Shown: positions 9,511 through 20,450, counted from the stretch's first letter. The stretch: DNA of 64,000 bases from Phascolarctos cinereus (GCF_002099425.1 NW_018344194.1:1116001-1180000), one strand, 5' to 3'. Notes: generated by a model not told the origin, from the letters alone. Numbers and translations: made by a program.

Positions 9511-9784
9511 AGAGAAGGATGTAGAGGCAGAAAGCCAAAGGTCCATTTTTCACAAGGATTTGCTTGCTGAATAAGACAATGGCCACCTGAAGAAGTGGGA
9601 CAACCCAACAATGCCCTGTTCGGAAGTCTCCCCGCCTCCCAGCACAAGGATTTCAGTGCTTGTTCGCGGCTCCTGGTTCTCCGGGTGCTGGTCATACTCT
9701 CTCCTGAGGTCTGGTGCGGTCGGGGACGGCTGGACTGGAAGCCAGATGACCCAAGTCCAGCTCTGCCTTGGACTGCCTCTGTGA
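9511..9784. other. Unassigned non-coding sequence
   Basis: Mixed, moderately GC-rich sequence. A 310-residue minus-strand open frame (9216-10148) crosses L1, L2 and MIR pieces and has no domain, so it is not a gene. Confidence 0.5.
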
Positions 9785-9960
9785 CAGTGCCCAGCGCAGG
9801 GTGTGGAGCAGAGAAGGTGGTTAATAGACGTGGGCCTATTGACTGACTGACCTTGGACAGCCGCTCCTCCACCCACCTCCGGACCTCGTCTTCCTCTGCG
9901 AGAGGAGAAGACTGGACCAAATACTTCTGAGGCTCTCCCAGCCCCAAGCTAGATCCTGAG
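9785..9960 (+). mobile_element. L2 tail plus MIR/THER1 tail fragment
   Basis: 9785-9850 reads TGCCCAGCGCAGGGTGTGGA and GGTGGTTAATAGACGTGGGC, then TGACTGACTGACC, an eroded L2 end. 9850-9960 resembles the THER1 3' part (CTTCTGAGGCTCTCCCAGCC then CTAGATCCTGAG). Confidence 0.45.
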
Positions 9961-10009
9961 TGCAGATTCCTCGTCTTCATAAGCAGCCCACCCTGCCCCC
10001 CAGCCAGAC

Positions 10010-10205
10010 AGAGCCTCATTCTGGCCAGCTGCCACCTGCCAAGCTCATGTCTACCTCCGTGCCTTTGCCTCAACAGTCCCTCCCACCCAGAAAGCCCTTC
10101 TCCTTGCTCTTTTCCTTTCAAGGCCCAGCTCAAGTCCCAGTTCCCCAAGGAGCTTTCCCCTCAGTTTCCTCCTCTGTGAAGTGGGGGTGTTGGACTTGGT
10201 GATGA
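10010..10205 (+). mobile_element. L2 interior fragment joined to a MIR/THER1 tail
   Basis: Contains CCTTTCAAGGCCCAGCTCAA then TTCCCCAAGGAGCTTTCC, matching the L2 region just upstream of its 3' end. It then reads CTCAGTTTCCTCCTCTGTGA, a MIR/THER1 motif. Confidence 0.6.
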
Positions 10206-10309
10206 TCCAAGGACAGAAAGCCTAGCCCACAGCGATCCCTGACTCTTTCTGAGCTCCTGGGCCTCTCAGTCCCCACGTCTCCTATGTAAGACCTGATATG
10301 CACCCATCA

Positions 10310-10450
10310 AACCAGTATAATTTGGCATGGGAAATAACATTAGATGTCATCTAATCTAGCAGCCTCACTTTACAAATGGGGAAACTGAGGCTCTTCCGAA
10401 AGGTCATAATTCATTGGCAGCAGAACCAAGAGATGGGCCTCGGCCTCCCA
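10310..10450 (-). mobile_element. MIR/THER1-type fragment
   Basis: Reads TCATCTAATCTAGCAGCCTC and ACTTTACAAATGGGGAAACT then GAGGCTCTTCCGAAAGGTCA, the antisense THER1/MIR core. Confidence 0.7.
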
Positions 10451-10740
10451 CCTCCCTGCCTGGTGCTCTTGATGTCATGTTTTCAGCTTCAGGAAGTCCT
10501 ATGACTCCTCCTCCATGGTCCTACCCCATTATTTGGCAACCAACCTCTTGCCCATGAGTTTATCCCAGTTCAGCTCAGTCAGTCCAAAGACCTCATACAT
10601 CGTGGGGCCCATGTTCAAAGCCTTCCACCTTAGCTGATGCTTCGAGAGCCCAGGGCCTCCTCTGATGATGGAGCATTGGAAGAGGTTCAGCAGGGCACTG
10701 GACAAAGTGCTTGTGGGAGGAAGGAAATCACGTGTGTGTG
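10451..10740. other. Unassigned non-coding sequence
   Basis: Mixed composition with no repeat or gene recognised. Leads into the minisatellite. Confidence 0.45.
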
Positions 10741-11095
10741 AGTCTCTGGGTGACTCCAGCATCTCTGGGTGACTCCAGCATCTCTAGATGACTCCAGCAT
10801 CTCTGGGTGACTCCATCATCTCTGGGTGACTCCTGCATCTCTGGATGACTCCAGCATCTCTGGGTGACTCCAGCATCTCTGGGTGACTCCAGCATCTCTA
10901 GGTGACTCCATCATCTCTGGGTGACTCCAGCATCTCTAGGTGACTCCATCATCTCTGGGTGACTCCAGCATCTCTAGGTGACTCCATCATCTCTGGGTGA
11001 CCCTGGCATCTCTAGGTGACTCCGTCATGTCTAGGTGACTCCATCATCTCTGTGTGACTCCTGCATCCCTGGACGACTCCAGCATCTTTGGGTGA
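10741..11095 (+). repeat. 19-bp minisatellite with a 38-bp higher-order block
   Basis: About 18.5 copies of a unit close to GACTCCAGCATCTCTGGGT. From 10891 to 11004 two unit types alternate three times: one with AGCATCTCTAGG and one with ATCATCTCTGGG. The outer copies are less regular. The period is not a multiple of three, so a coding repeat is unlikely. There are no spacers, so it is not a CRISPR array. Confidence 0.95.
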
Positions 11096-11435
11096 ACAGA
11101 ATTCTGGGTGAACAAGTTATCTTTCTGCTGTATGTGGCCCCAGAGGATATCCAGAAGTATATTTCCATGGGAAAAAAAAAAAGAATTGCTTAATTAACCC
11201 AGTGGCTCGGTAGGCCCTGGGTGTGTATATGGGTATGGGTGTGGGGAGGTGAGTATAACAAATGATCAGTCTGGAGGAAATGGTGCTGAGAAGTTAGGTT
11301 TGTGAAGCATGTTACAGACATGAGCTTATTTAAGAATCTCCACAACTGGGTCAGGGGAATGATTATAAATATTTTTATCTTCGTTTTCCAAGGAAGGAAA
11401 CTGAGGCTCAGAAGATGTGTTTGCTAGGCTTCCTT
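11096..11435. other. Unassigned sequence with a MIR scrap
   Basis: Mostly unassigned. About 11350-11412 reads TTATCTTCGTTTTCCAAGGA then AACTGAGGCTCAGAAG, a probable antisense MIR fragment. Confidence 0.45.
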
Positions 11436-11534
11436 CCCTTTTCTCTCCTTCCTCCCCCTCCCTCCCCCTCTCTCCCCCTGCTCTTCTTCCTTCCTTCCCT
11501 CCCTCCCTCCCCCTTTCTCTTCCTTCCTTCCACA
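11436..11534 (+). repeat. Pyrimidine CCTT/CCCT array
   Basis: About 100 bases of C and T, including CTTCCTTCCTTCCCTCCCTC. It is followed at 11535 by CAATCATTTATTGAACACCT, which resembles an antisense L2 tail. Confidence 0.85.
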
Positions 11535-11570
11535 ATCATTTATTGAACACCTGTCCTGGTCTATCATTTT

Positions 11571-12384
11571 CCTCCATTGCCCCTGGTATATACTCAGTCT
11601 CTTATGTTTCAAATGGGTCCTGAATGTGTGTTTTTCTTTCCTTTGCTTTTTTCAAAAGCCTAGAATGATTTTATACTTCCCCTGTGACCTGTGGCACCTT
11701 CCTGTGCATAGACTGCTCCTCCAAGAGCACTGTGAGTCCTCCAAGCCCAGAGGGGCCCAAGTCTTTCAAGCTAAGATGGCACCTGGAAGCCCCAGGCCCA
11801 GAGCACGATTCTCCTTGGCCACATGCCATTGGCTTGCCTGCATTAATGGAATCAGACAAGTCACTCCCTAGCTCTGGGTCTCAGTTTCCTAAACTATAAA
11901 GAGAGGGAGTTGGTATTCCTTACTTGACTTGCTTATAAGCTTGTTTTAAATCAGGGCTTGTCTTCAGCAAAATAACAATGACATTTGTCTGGGGCTGCCC
12001 CACACCTTCCTGCTGTCAGAATGGCTTTCACTGCTCAGTTAGGCAGGAGTCCCATGTCTCTGGCAAACCACTTCTTCCAAATTCAGCCTCATCTTTCTCC
12101 TCACCAGGAATGCTCTGACTCTATCAGAGCTGCCTCTCCTCCTCCGTGATTCTTGGTCCTCTGCCATTTTGGTTCTTTCCTTTTGTTGGAATGGCTGCTT
12201 GAGTTGGGCCTCCCTGTCTCACTCACATTATGGCCACTCAGGGACTGATTCCAATACCAACCTGCATGGAAGATTTAACCTGCTTTGTTTTTCTGACTGG
12301 GGTCGATTTTCCTTCTCCTTCTCAGGATGTTTGGGGGCCCACACTCCCAAGGACTCACTGTACTGGAGCCAGCCTCAGTGCCTC
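11571..12384. other. Unassigned sequence with a MIR fragment
   Basis: About 11835-11925 carries CAAGTCACTCCCTAGCTCTG and GGTCTCAGTTTCCTAAACTA in MIR sense order. The remaining 700 bases show no gene or repeat I can support. Confidence 0.5.
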
Positions 12385-12738
12385 CGCCATTTTAGAAATT
12401 GTAGAATCTGAAGAGTTGGAATGTACCTGAGCGTTCATGTTGTTCATCCTTCTGCCCAATTGCCACTATAGGACCTTGAACATTTGCTGGAATACCTCTA
12501 GTGACAGGGAGATCATTACTGTGCCAGGTGGCTCATTCCAATGGTGGATACCTCTAATTGTTAGGGCACAAGAAATGGAAACTTCTCTCTGTGCTGGAGT
12601 GGGGGAACCATCTGCCATTTGTCCTGGTCCACACAATAAGGCCCCTTCTTAGCTCTCAGAAGGCGGCTCTACCCAAGTCTTCTCTTCTTCAGGCTGAACG
12701 TATATTCATTATTCCTGTGGCACGGTCATCAGTCCCCT
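12385..12738 (-). mobile_element. L3/CR1-type LINE 3' fragment
   Basis: Reads GTAGAATCTGAAGAGTTGGA at the start, then CCAGGTGGCTCATTCCAATG, ATACCTCTAATTGTTAGGGC and GTCTTCTCTTCTTCAGGCTG. This order matches the antisense 3' region of CR1/L3 elements shared by birds and mammals. Heavily diverged, hence old. Confidence 0.7.
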
Positions 12739-12739
12739 C

Positions 12740-12985
12740 ACCACCAAAGCACTGGGGATACAGAAAGAGGCAAAAACCAGTCCCTGCCCTCAAGGAGCTC
12801 AATATCCAGTGAGGAAGAAGACAGGAAAACAACCATGTACAAGCAAGCTACGGACAAATAGAAAATCGTTAAGAGAGAGGGCAGGAGAATTAAGAGGGGC
12901 TGGGAAAGGTCTCCTATAGAACATGAGATCCATGGTTGGGGCATGAAGGAAGCCAGGGAAGTGTTCTCTCCAGCAAGCAGATTGA
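12740..12985 (-). mobile_element. L2 3' region
   Basis: Antisense L2 in order: GCACTGGGGATACAGAAAGA, CAGTCCCTGCCCTCAAGGAG, ACAACCATGTACAAGCAAGC, GGAGAATTAAGAGGGGCTGG and GAAGGAAGCCAGGGAAGTG. The last 50 or so bases of the L2 tail are missing at its left end. Confidence 0.88.
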
Positions 12986-12999
12986 AACTTACCTGCATT

Positions 13000-13394
13000 T
13001 ATCAACCAACATTTATTAAGCCCCAGCAGGGGTGTATGAGGCGTTCAGGGAGTTCTAGCACCTCTGGTGGCAGGGTTTGCTGAGACCTTTTCAGGGCTGC
13101 TCATCTCCTTTGGCATCCACCTTCACTCAACTCTCACCCCTGGCTCCAAGAAGCTGGAGCGTGCTCAGTGGAATGGGCTAAACCAGGTTAGGGGTAATCG
13201 ACAGGCCTCAAACCCATGAGTGAGTTAGGGGAATGTCTACCCCAGGCATGTGAAGACACCCCCCAGAGGAATGGGAGGAGTTTGTCCCAACAACCAAGCA
13301 GGCGGCTGAAGCAGGCTCTGTGGAGCTCTCTGGGCTTGGTCAGACAAGGAGACTCCGAGGTCATCCACTGTATCCCAGCCCATCACCAGTCTTC
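13000..13394. other. L2 tail scrap then unassigned sequence
   Basis: 13003-13060 reads TATCAACCAACATTTATTAA then GCCCCAGCAGGGG, an eroded antisense L2 tail. The rest is unassigned. Confidence 0.5.
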
Positions 13395-13610
13395 CTGACT
13401 TTTGTCCTGCTACTGGACTTCTGTGACTCTGGAAGAGATAGTGAAACTAATGATTTTGTGCAGCTCAGCCTCACTTCGATCCGATTCACCCACAAGTCAT
13501 GACATGACCTGTGATGGCCTTTGCAAAAACAAAGGACAAACAATTGTCCACCACATGCCAGCCATTGTGCTAGGTGCTGAGCATGTCTGCCCAGTCTACG
13601 GGGCTCAACT
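13395..13610 (+). mobile_element. Old marsupial interspersed repeat, possibly an RTE 3' end, plus an L2 scrap
   Basis: CTCTGGAAGAGATAGTGAAA, CCTCACTTCGATCCGATTCA, CAAGTCATGACATGACCTGT and CAAAGGACAAACAA follow the order of a repeat I recall as common in marsupials, with an ACAAACAA-like end. The family name is uncertain. 13555-13610 (CATGCCAGCCATTGTGCTAG) looks like an antisense L2 tail piece. Confidence 0.45.
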
Positions 13611-15867
13611 CTTCTCCACCATGTCCACCATGAGTTCACCACTGCCAGTGCACCCAGCATACTCCAGAGAGGCCTATCTCACTTTCTCCTGACATTTCCA
13701 GGGTCCTCATGGAGCACTCAAACCAGCCATTAACCTGTTGCCCCTCAGCCTCTCTACCAGCCCAGTCCACCTCTTCCAGTCATACAATTCCTCAGTGACA
13801 CTTTAGATTCCTGTTCTTCTTCAGGCCCTTTCGTTCGTTTTATGTTAAAGCCTACTCCCCCCCAGAGGAGCCTCTCTGGAGCCTTCGTGTGATGCTCACG
13901 TTTAATCCTCCAGAGGCTGTTGTGGTCCATATTTCTCTGCCACGCAGTAACACTGGCAGAACCCTGGAATTAAAAATATGGGCTCCTGAGAGGCAAGCTA
14001 GGACTCTCCCTTCCTCTTGTTTGACCTGAGCCCACCTTCTACCTCTAGATCATTTGCCCAGATGCACATCCTGATAGGCAAGACCTATGGACAGGCCATC
14101 TCAATCTATGGTGCTATCTGGCCAATAGGCATTCTTCATCTACCTTTGCATATATCCCATAAGAGTTGGAGGCCAGCAAAAAGTCTCTGTGGAGCCACAT
14201 TCATTCCTTCAGCTATGCTTCTTTTTACAGGATAACTCATTGGGAAGTTTGTGATCACATAATCATAATTAAGGCCTGTATCTTCTTATCGTCAAGTTCC
14301 CTTTAGTTATGAAGAAACAACATTTTATTATTTTTTTAAAATCTGTTTCCCTGAAGTCTAGGATACATATGTGACTATGTTTACTATTCCCTTCCTTTGC
14401 TATTAAAAACTCCAGCCTGTTTTTCCTCTGATTCCTTTTGTTTCCAATCAACTTTGTTGGTTAGATTTAAATCTAAAAGGCCAGATCCCCTTTGGCTCCT
14501 CTGTCTTCTGGGAGATTAAAATAGAAGGTGAGAAAGATACAGCTAGATATAAATATAGCCATATACACGTATATGTGTATATGTATAGATATAGATATAT
14601 AGATATCACCAACCTGCTTTTGGTAAAACAAGGCTCACAGCATTAGTCTGGGCAGTTCTGCATTCTTGTAATTATATTGCCTTCATGACAGTTGCAGTGT
14701 CTGTTTCGGAAGAGTATCATCTATATCCTTCATCTGCATCGACAAGCTGTTTTCCACTCTCACAAAGGTGTTTCCCTCTCCTTTTATCCACATTTCATTA
14801 CTCCTTCCCATTGTGTTCCTTGTTTTACCCACAGATGTGGACTTTCTAGATAAAAATGTAACTTGGCTTCCCATTCTATTAGAGCTCTTTATTCTGAACA
14901 AGATATGACATAGCCTTCCACTCCTGTTTGCGATTCATAGGCTTTATCCCCTGTCTTTAAATGGAGGAGATAGTTTCTTCCTCCTTTTATTCAAATTTCA
15001 GGTTCTTTCTTTACACTGGCATGACAAAATACTCACACTTTTCTCTATGACTGTTGAGCGTTCCTGTTGTATTCGCCTGTGAATTACTGGTTGCCTCCTC
15101 CGTCATGGTATTTTTCTCCATGCTGTCCTCCTTCATAGTCTGCTTTTATGGTGTTATCTGGGAGTTTTTCTCTCCCCCTCACATTTCAGTGCAAAGCTCT
15201 CTTGTCCAGGTCATTGAATCTCTCTTGCAAAATACATTTTTCTATGTCTTCCCAAGATGGGCTCCATTCCTTGGCAGGGGCCTATTGTTCTGGAAACGTA
15301 AGCCATGGTCCAGAAAATTAAATCTTTTTTTTCTTTGCTCCCTGCATGGCCAGACATTCATTTCCCACATTCCCCATTCTTTTTCCAAATCTCAGCTACA
15401 ACTTCCAACACTATTCAGCTAAAGTAGAAAAGGAAACGCCACCTAAGCCCCAAGTCATTCAGTGTCCTACCTCTAGGACTTGGGATCACTAAGTAAACAT
15501 CTCTGACTGTACCCTGCCCTCACCTGAATCAAGAGGAATGGCCAGTAGGCAGTGAGCTTAGGGAGTACCCGCAGATTGCCTGGCACCTGTCCTCAGTTAC
15601 ACGGCCTGGGAAGAGAGAGGTGAACTTCTTGAATACCACAGTGTACCTATGGCCTCCCTTGGACCCTTCAGATTGAAATGGGGGTGGGGATGGGGGAGGG
15701 ATGGCTTTGGCTTCTCATTCAGAATTCCTGAGCTACCTACTATGGAAGGATAGTCTCATACTTGACAGTAGAAGGAAGTCAGGAAGTCTTTCTTCCTGGC
15801 TTCCTTCCTGGATTCTTTCTTTTTCTCTCCTGTCTATGAACACCCAAGCTATTCTGTGAGTCGCTCA
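13611..15867. other. 2.2 kb without recognised repeats or genes, AT-rich in the centre
   Basis: Includes a short alternating TA/CA stretch at about 14560-14612 (ATATACACGTATATGTGTAT). The 14.2-15.4 kb part is unusually T-rich. I see no open frame with a known domain, no LTR-like ends and no SINE or LINE motif. It may be unique sequence or a repeat family I do not recognise. Confidence 0.5.
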
Positions 15868-16410
15868 ACAATCAATCAATCAATCAATCAATATTAAGCA
15901 CCTGCTCTGTACCAGACTCTTTGCTAAGCACTGGGGACACAAAAAGAAGCAAAAGACAGCCCCTGCCCTCAGGAAGTTCACATCTAATGGCAGAAGATGA
16001 CAAGCAGACATGCCATAGCAGGATACAGGAGAAATGACTGAGAGGCAAAGTCCTGGGATTAGGAAGGGTTGGGGGAGGCTTCATGCAGAAGGTGGGATTT
16101 AGTCAGAATCCAGAGTGAACCAGGGAGGCCCTAGAGGCAGGAGGACCTGAGTTCAAATCCAGCCTCAGACACGTAACACTCACTAGCTGTGTGACTCTGG
16201 GCAAGTCACTTACCCCCAACTGCCTCACCAAAATAAATAAATAATAAAAAAAATAAAGTAAAGCAGGGAGGTCCACAGGCAGAAACAGTGGAAGAGAGAG
16301 ACAGTGTTCCCAGCATGAAGGACAGTCAAAGCTGAAAGATGGAAGGTCTTGCTCATGGCACAGCCAGGAGGCTGGTGTCGCAGGACTGAGGAGAAGGTAG
16401 AGGAGGAAGG
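15868..16410 (-). mobile_element. L2 LINE 3' region with intact short tail repeat
   Basis: Starts with six CAAT units (the reverse of the L2 TTGA tail), then ATTAAGCACCTGCTCTGTAC, GCTAAGCACTGGGGACACAA, GACAGCCCCTGCCCTCAGGA and GGTGGGATTTAGTCAGAATC. After a SINE insertion it resumes at about 16264 with AAGGACAGTCAAAGCTGAAA and GGAGGCTGGTGTCGCAGGAC. It is one of the longest L2 copies here. Confidence 0.9.
16131..16263 (+). mobile_element. 5'-truncated tRNA-derived SINE inserted in L2
   Basis: Begins inside the SINE (GGAGGACCTGAGTTCAAATC), continues CTAGCTGTGTGACTCTGGGC and ends in an A-rich AAATAAATAAATAA tail. The flanks CAGGGAGGCC (16121-16130) and CAGGGAGGTC (16264-16273) form a 10-base target duplication with one mismatch. 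The tRNA-like head is missing. Confidence 0.92.
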
Positions 16411-16665
16411 AAGTGCTTCCCCAGCCCTTCCCTTTTACATTTCCAGTGTGGCTCATTCCTGGCCCCAAAAGCAGGGCCCACGTGCCATATTAATGGCTCT
16501 CCCAGAGTGCGTATTTCCTGTATCCTAAAATGTGTCTGTGCTTTCGTGGTTCTTCCAATAAACCAGACATCCACATGCCTTCCTCTCCAAATTGTGAACA
16601 TTGCTTATTTCTCTTTCTGCTCATCTAGTACATAAAAATAATTAATTATGGATAATCATTGAATG

Positions 16666-16670
<5 letters not shown>
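16411..16670. other. Unassigned non-coding sequence
   Basis: Mixed, then AT-rich. No gene or repeat recognised before the CA run. Confidence 0.45.

Positions 16671-16709
<39 letters not shown>
16671..16709 (+). repeat. (CA)n microsatellite
   Basis: About 19 uninterrupted CA units. Confidence 0.98.
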
Positions 16710-16710
<1 letters not shown>

Positions 16711-18000
16711 AAGAAGAACTTACATTTTGATAGGCAATGATACTTTAACCCAAACTAATGGCTTCATAAAGGTAGAATTCTAACTGTTAGCATTGGTAAT
16801 CTGGCATGATATTCTGAACTTGAGGACTCTCCAAGCTGGTATTTAAAAACCAGCCCATGTATGCCACCACATGTGTGTAGAAAAGGCAGAATCAAAATAA
16901 ACTATTAACTCACGGCAGTGTAAAATGCCAACATCCTACCACAACGTTAGGTTAAAATAATCTGCGCCGTTGTGGGGGAGACCACAATACCCTTGGAATC
17001 CCAGTGCAGCAGCAAGACAGAGGGATCAGTAATGGGGAATGGTGACCCTCCTTGGAAGCACAGTAACAGTGAGATGAAATCATCCTTGTAGTACATGGTC
17101 TGGGGTAACTCTCCCAGTTCCCATGTCTTCTGGCTAGTCGAGTCCCCAGAGTATTTGCCATGTCCTTGGAGTCTAGGAGTATCCCCAAGGGACTGGGAGG
17201 CAACTTTCTAATGCTCTCATTCAGAAGCCCTCACAAATGTGCTCACTGCCAATGATAATCATTGATATTAACTAGTCAGGCAAAAGTTACTTAGCTTTCA
17301 GGAGGGGGCATTACTAAGGAGGTGTAGGAAGAAGAGTTGGTACAAAACATCCCACCAAAGCCTGTAACATTCTCTCTCATCACGACAGCCTCCAGGGAAA
17401 AGTGGGTTCAAGCTTAGAGCATGTGTGCAATAGTGAGGTGACTCTCAGTTCCTGGAAGTCCTTTGGTTGGAGTCTTCAAGTAGCTGCCCTTAGGTATCAT
17501 GGATCTTTTCTGCTGAGATCTTCATGAAGCCTTGCATCTGTGTCCATCCTGTCTCTGTCTCAAGGGAAAGCTACTGCTATCAGCCAGGAGCGTTGCTAGG
17601 CTGGTGATGAAGAGACAGGATGTTCTCTAGACCACCAGAGTTCTGGAGATACTCACTCCTTTGGTGACTGGCGCCAGGAGAGACCATGCCCAAGACCCTG
17701 CCCCTCCCCTTCCACCACTCGATTCCTTCTCAAGGATTTAGTTGGAATACTCTCCGGTCTCTTGCTTGAATCTCTGCATCCTGGCACTGGGTATTATAGA
17801 GCTGACTTTCAGAGCATGGCTCTGTTTCCTTAGCCAACCCAAATTCTTTTCCTGTGAAGTGGCACTCCATTTCACCCTGTTCACAGACTCAAGGATTTTT
17901 CACACTTTGTCTAAAGTCTTCAATTAGTGGATTGAGTTCTCACCTGTATAAGATCTTAGGGTGCAGAATTGTATTTTGCTTTCAGTGGGGTGGGATAACT
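16710..18000. other. Unassigned non-coding sequence
   Basis: About 1.3 kb of balanced composition without a repeat or exon that I can support. Confidence 0.5.
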
Positions 18001-18180
18001 CAATGCACCTTTACGCATTTATTTGGTACTTTATGGTTCTGAAGCACTTTCAGTAGGAACTTGACCCTTGGGTGTACAGTCAAAGTATTACTATCTCTAC
18101 TTTACATATGAGGAAACTGAGGCTCGGAGAGATGACTGGAACAAGTCCACGCAGTCAGAATGCAGACAACGTGCTATTTA
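18001..18180 (-). mobile_element. MIR fragment
   Basis: ATTTGGTACTTTATGGTTCT and AAGCACTTTCAGTAGG are followed by CTACTTTACATATGAGGAAA and CTGAGGCTCGGAGAGATGAC, the order of an antisense MIR. Confidence 0.6.
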
Positions 18181-18744
18181 CTGAATCCTATCAGCCTAAC
18201 TCTCCTGGTTTCTGGGAGTTGAGCTGGTCAACACTTCCCAAAACCCCACATCAGTGTCTGGGTCAGCTCTGGCTGGCACCAATCAAAGCCAGTGTTCCTT
18301 TTCACATGGGAGATACATGCCCAGGATTCTGTGACAAGATGGTGAAAGATGAGAAAGCAAGGGGTGAGATGGTGCTGTTACCTGAGAAGTTAATCCCTGG
18401 CAGCTGAAATCCCACTGTCTGTTTCCCATTTCCAGATGCAGTGACCTTAAGTGACTTAGAAGCAGGAGGCCTTGGGCAGATGAAAGGACTCCAGCGAGGT
18501 GGGGATGCAATATTTATGGTCTCAATAAAAGTTAATTCCCTCATGTGAAATCTGAGTAATAGGAACACAGAATTAAGGGCACTCCATTTGCTCAGCTACC
18601 TCCAGACATTAAGGCCAAGCCAAGATTTCATAAGAGGGAATAAGGACATCTCATGAGTGAGTACGGGAAGGGAAGCATGTCTCCACAGAGAATAACCAGG
18701 TGGAGTCAATAGCCCCAGTACCTTTAACAGAATTCAAAGAAACC

Positions 18745-18940
18745 CCTTGGAGACAGAACATCCTAGCCTTGGAAGGATGCCAGAGGCCCTCCATCCAACC
18801 TCGCACCCAGTGCCTGACTCTCCTTTCCCTCTGGCCCCCTTGCAGAGGCAGGGGACCTCCAGAGACGCCCTCTCTGAGGGCATTTAGGGTTACAGAGCTC
18901 CTCCTTGGGTTCAGTGTGCCCAGTGTGCCACCATTTTAGG
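18745..18940 (-). mobile_element. Probable L3/CR1 fragment
   Basis: CATCCTAGCCTTGGAAGGAT, CCCTCCATCCAACCTCGCAC and GGGACCTCCAGAGACGCCCT resemble the antisense L3/CR1 3' region. Highly diverged, so this is tentative. Confidence 0.45.
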
Positions 18941-18994
18941 GGTCTGGAGTAACACAAAATAAGTCTTTTCCTTCTTGTATAGCAGCTCTTAGAA

Positions 18995-19180
18995 TCATAG
19001 TGGAGGAAAGGATTGAATTTGGAGACCTGGGTTCAAATCCTGGCCCCCAACTTACTAGCTTTGTCATCCTGGGCAAGTCATTTGATTTCTCCACGTCTCC
19101 TCGTGTGCAAAGGAGAAGATGAGAAGAACACAGGCCCTCCCTCCCTGTTACAGAAATGTAGCTTTGTTATTACAGTCTCA
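18995..19180 (+). mobile_element. MIR CORE-SINE
   Basis: Contains CCTGGGTTCAAATCCTGGCC (B-box region) and CTTACTAGCTTTGTCATCCT then GGGCAAGTCATTTGATTTCT, in MIR sense order. Confidence 0.8.
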
Positions 19181-19204
19181 TGAAGGGAATTGGGTGACTG
19201 TTAC

Positions 19205-19330
19205 ATCCAAGCCCCCACTCTATGGAGGAGGAAACTGAGTCCCAGCAAGGAGGAGAGATTTGTCCCGAGTCACGCAGTTAACAAGCGGAAGAGTCAAGAT
19301 TTGAACCCAAGCCCTCTGCCTCCAGAGTCC
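19205..19330 (-). mobile_element. MIR CORE-SINE fragment
   Basis: GGAGGAAACTGAGTCCCAGC, CACGCAGTTAACAAGCGGAA and GATTTGAACCCAAGCCCTCT follow antisense MIR order. It faces the sense MIR just upstream. Confidence 0.75.
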
Positions 19331-19899
19331 CATGTGGTCCAAATTCCTCCAGAAGAGATTTCACATACAAAAACATGAATCCCTCACAGCAGTGACCCAC
19401 TCCAGGGCAGCTGAGCTGGCTCTCACTGAGTTCCTCCCAGGAGACATTACTGAGACAAGGAGACTTCTCTCTGTCTTCCTCGGCATCCTCCAGATCTGCA
19501 GAGACCAGAAACTTGCCCTGCCTCTCTGGCCTGTCTGTCCTGGGCCCTCAATGCCTCCCCAGCCCACTCGTTCAGGTGCCCCCCCCCCGCCAGGCCACAC
19601 TTCATTTCACTCCCTACCCCCCAAGCCATCTTCTTACCTGCCTCCTCAGCCACCTTGCTGACTGACCCATCCCCCCAACCACAAACTCTCCTCACCAATT
19701 TGAAGCCATGATTAAATAAACCACTTTGTGGTAAAGCATGGGCCCACCTACTCTCCTCTGGCTGACTCACCATCCAAAGTGGACCAAGGTGCCAGAGCTT
19801 GGGTTCTGCTGCCCTAGGCTTTGAGGACCCAGGATTGTCTCCTTGATAGGATGAAGCATCAGAAGCGAGCTTCAGTGAAGGATTCATATCCTTCTCCTA
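19331..19899. other. Unassigned, partly C-rich sequence
   Basis: GC-rich at 19480-19660, including a run of ten C at about 19580. Overlapping open frames on both strands reach 146 residues but show no domain. Confidence 0.45.
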
Positions 19900-20060
19900 T
19901 TTACAGCATCATAGACTCAGATTTAGAAGGGACCTCAAAGGCCATCCCCTTTATTTTATAGATGAGGAAACTGAAGCCCAGACAGGGGATCATATAGCTG
20001 GTAGGGAGCAGAGGCAGAATTGGAGTTCCAGTTCCCTGTCCCCAAATCTGGTGTTATTCA
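19900..20060 (-). mobile_element. MIR/THER1-type CORE-SINE
   Basis: AGCATCATAGACTCAGATTT, AGAAGGGACCTCAAAGGCCA and ATAGATGAGGAAACTGAAGC, then a degenerate tRNA-like end. Confidence 0.8.
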
Positions 20061-20109
20061 GCTGACAAATTCAAGAAGATGAGACTTGGGCCAGCCTCAG
20101 AGGATATGC

Positions 20110-20450
20110 GAGAAGAGAAGGGATGAGCTCTTTCCAGGCCAGAGAACAAAGAGAATTAAGGCATTCAGCTGGAAGCAGGAATGTTTGTCCAGTTTTTGGA
20201 AGACGTGTAGTTCCAACTGGGCAGAAACGGGGATTTCCTATCAGGGATAGTGGAGACACAAGGCTGGCAAGACTGAAGCCAGACTGTGAGAGGTCCAGAG
20301 TGCTACGGGAGGCCTTTGGGCTCTATTGTGCATGCTCAGTGAGCCACTGAAGGTTTGGAGGTAGGAGAGGATACAGAGAAGTACTTGAGATATACTGCCA
20401 GAAAGAAGCATGGAGCATGCCCATGAAGGATCTCTAGGTAGAGTGGCCGG
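20110..20450 (-). mobile_element. L2 LINE interior fragment
   Basis: GAAGCCAGACTGTGAGAGGT and GGGCTCTATTGTGCATGCTC then GTGAGCCACTGAAGGTTTGG match the antisense of the L2 ORF2 end (gggctttaaatgcc ... gggagccactggag). Diverged, with uncertain limits. Confidence 0.55.

Noticed and set aside
9216-10148. 310-residue minus-strand open frame
   Set aside because: Runs across unrelated L1, L2 and MIR pieces, so it is a chance frame.
10741-11095. Regular direct repeats suggesting a CRISPR array
   Set aside because: Units are contiguous without unique spacers, diverged and in mammalian DNA; it is a minisatellite.
14683-14901. 72-residue minus-strand frame with a protein-like look
   Set aside because: Too short, no recognised domain and no splice context in T-rich DNA.
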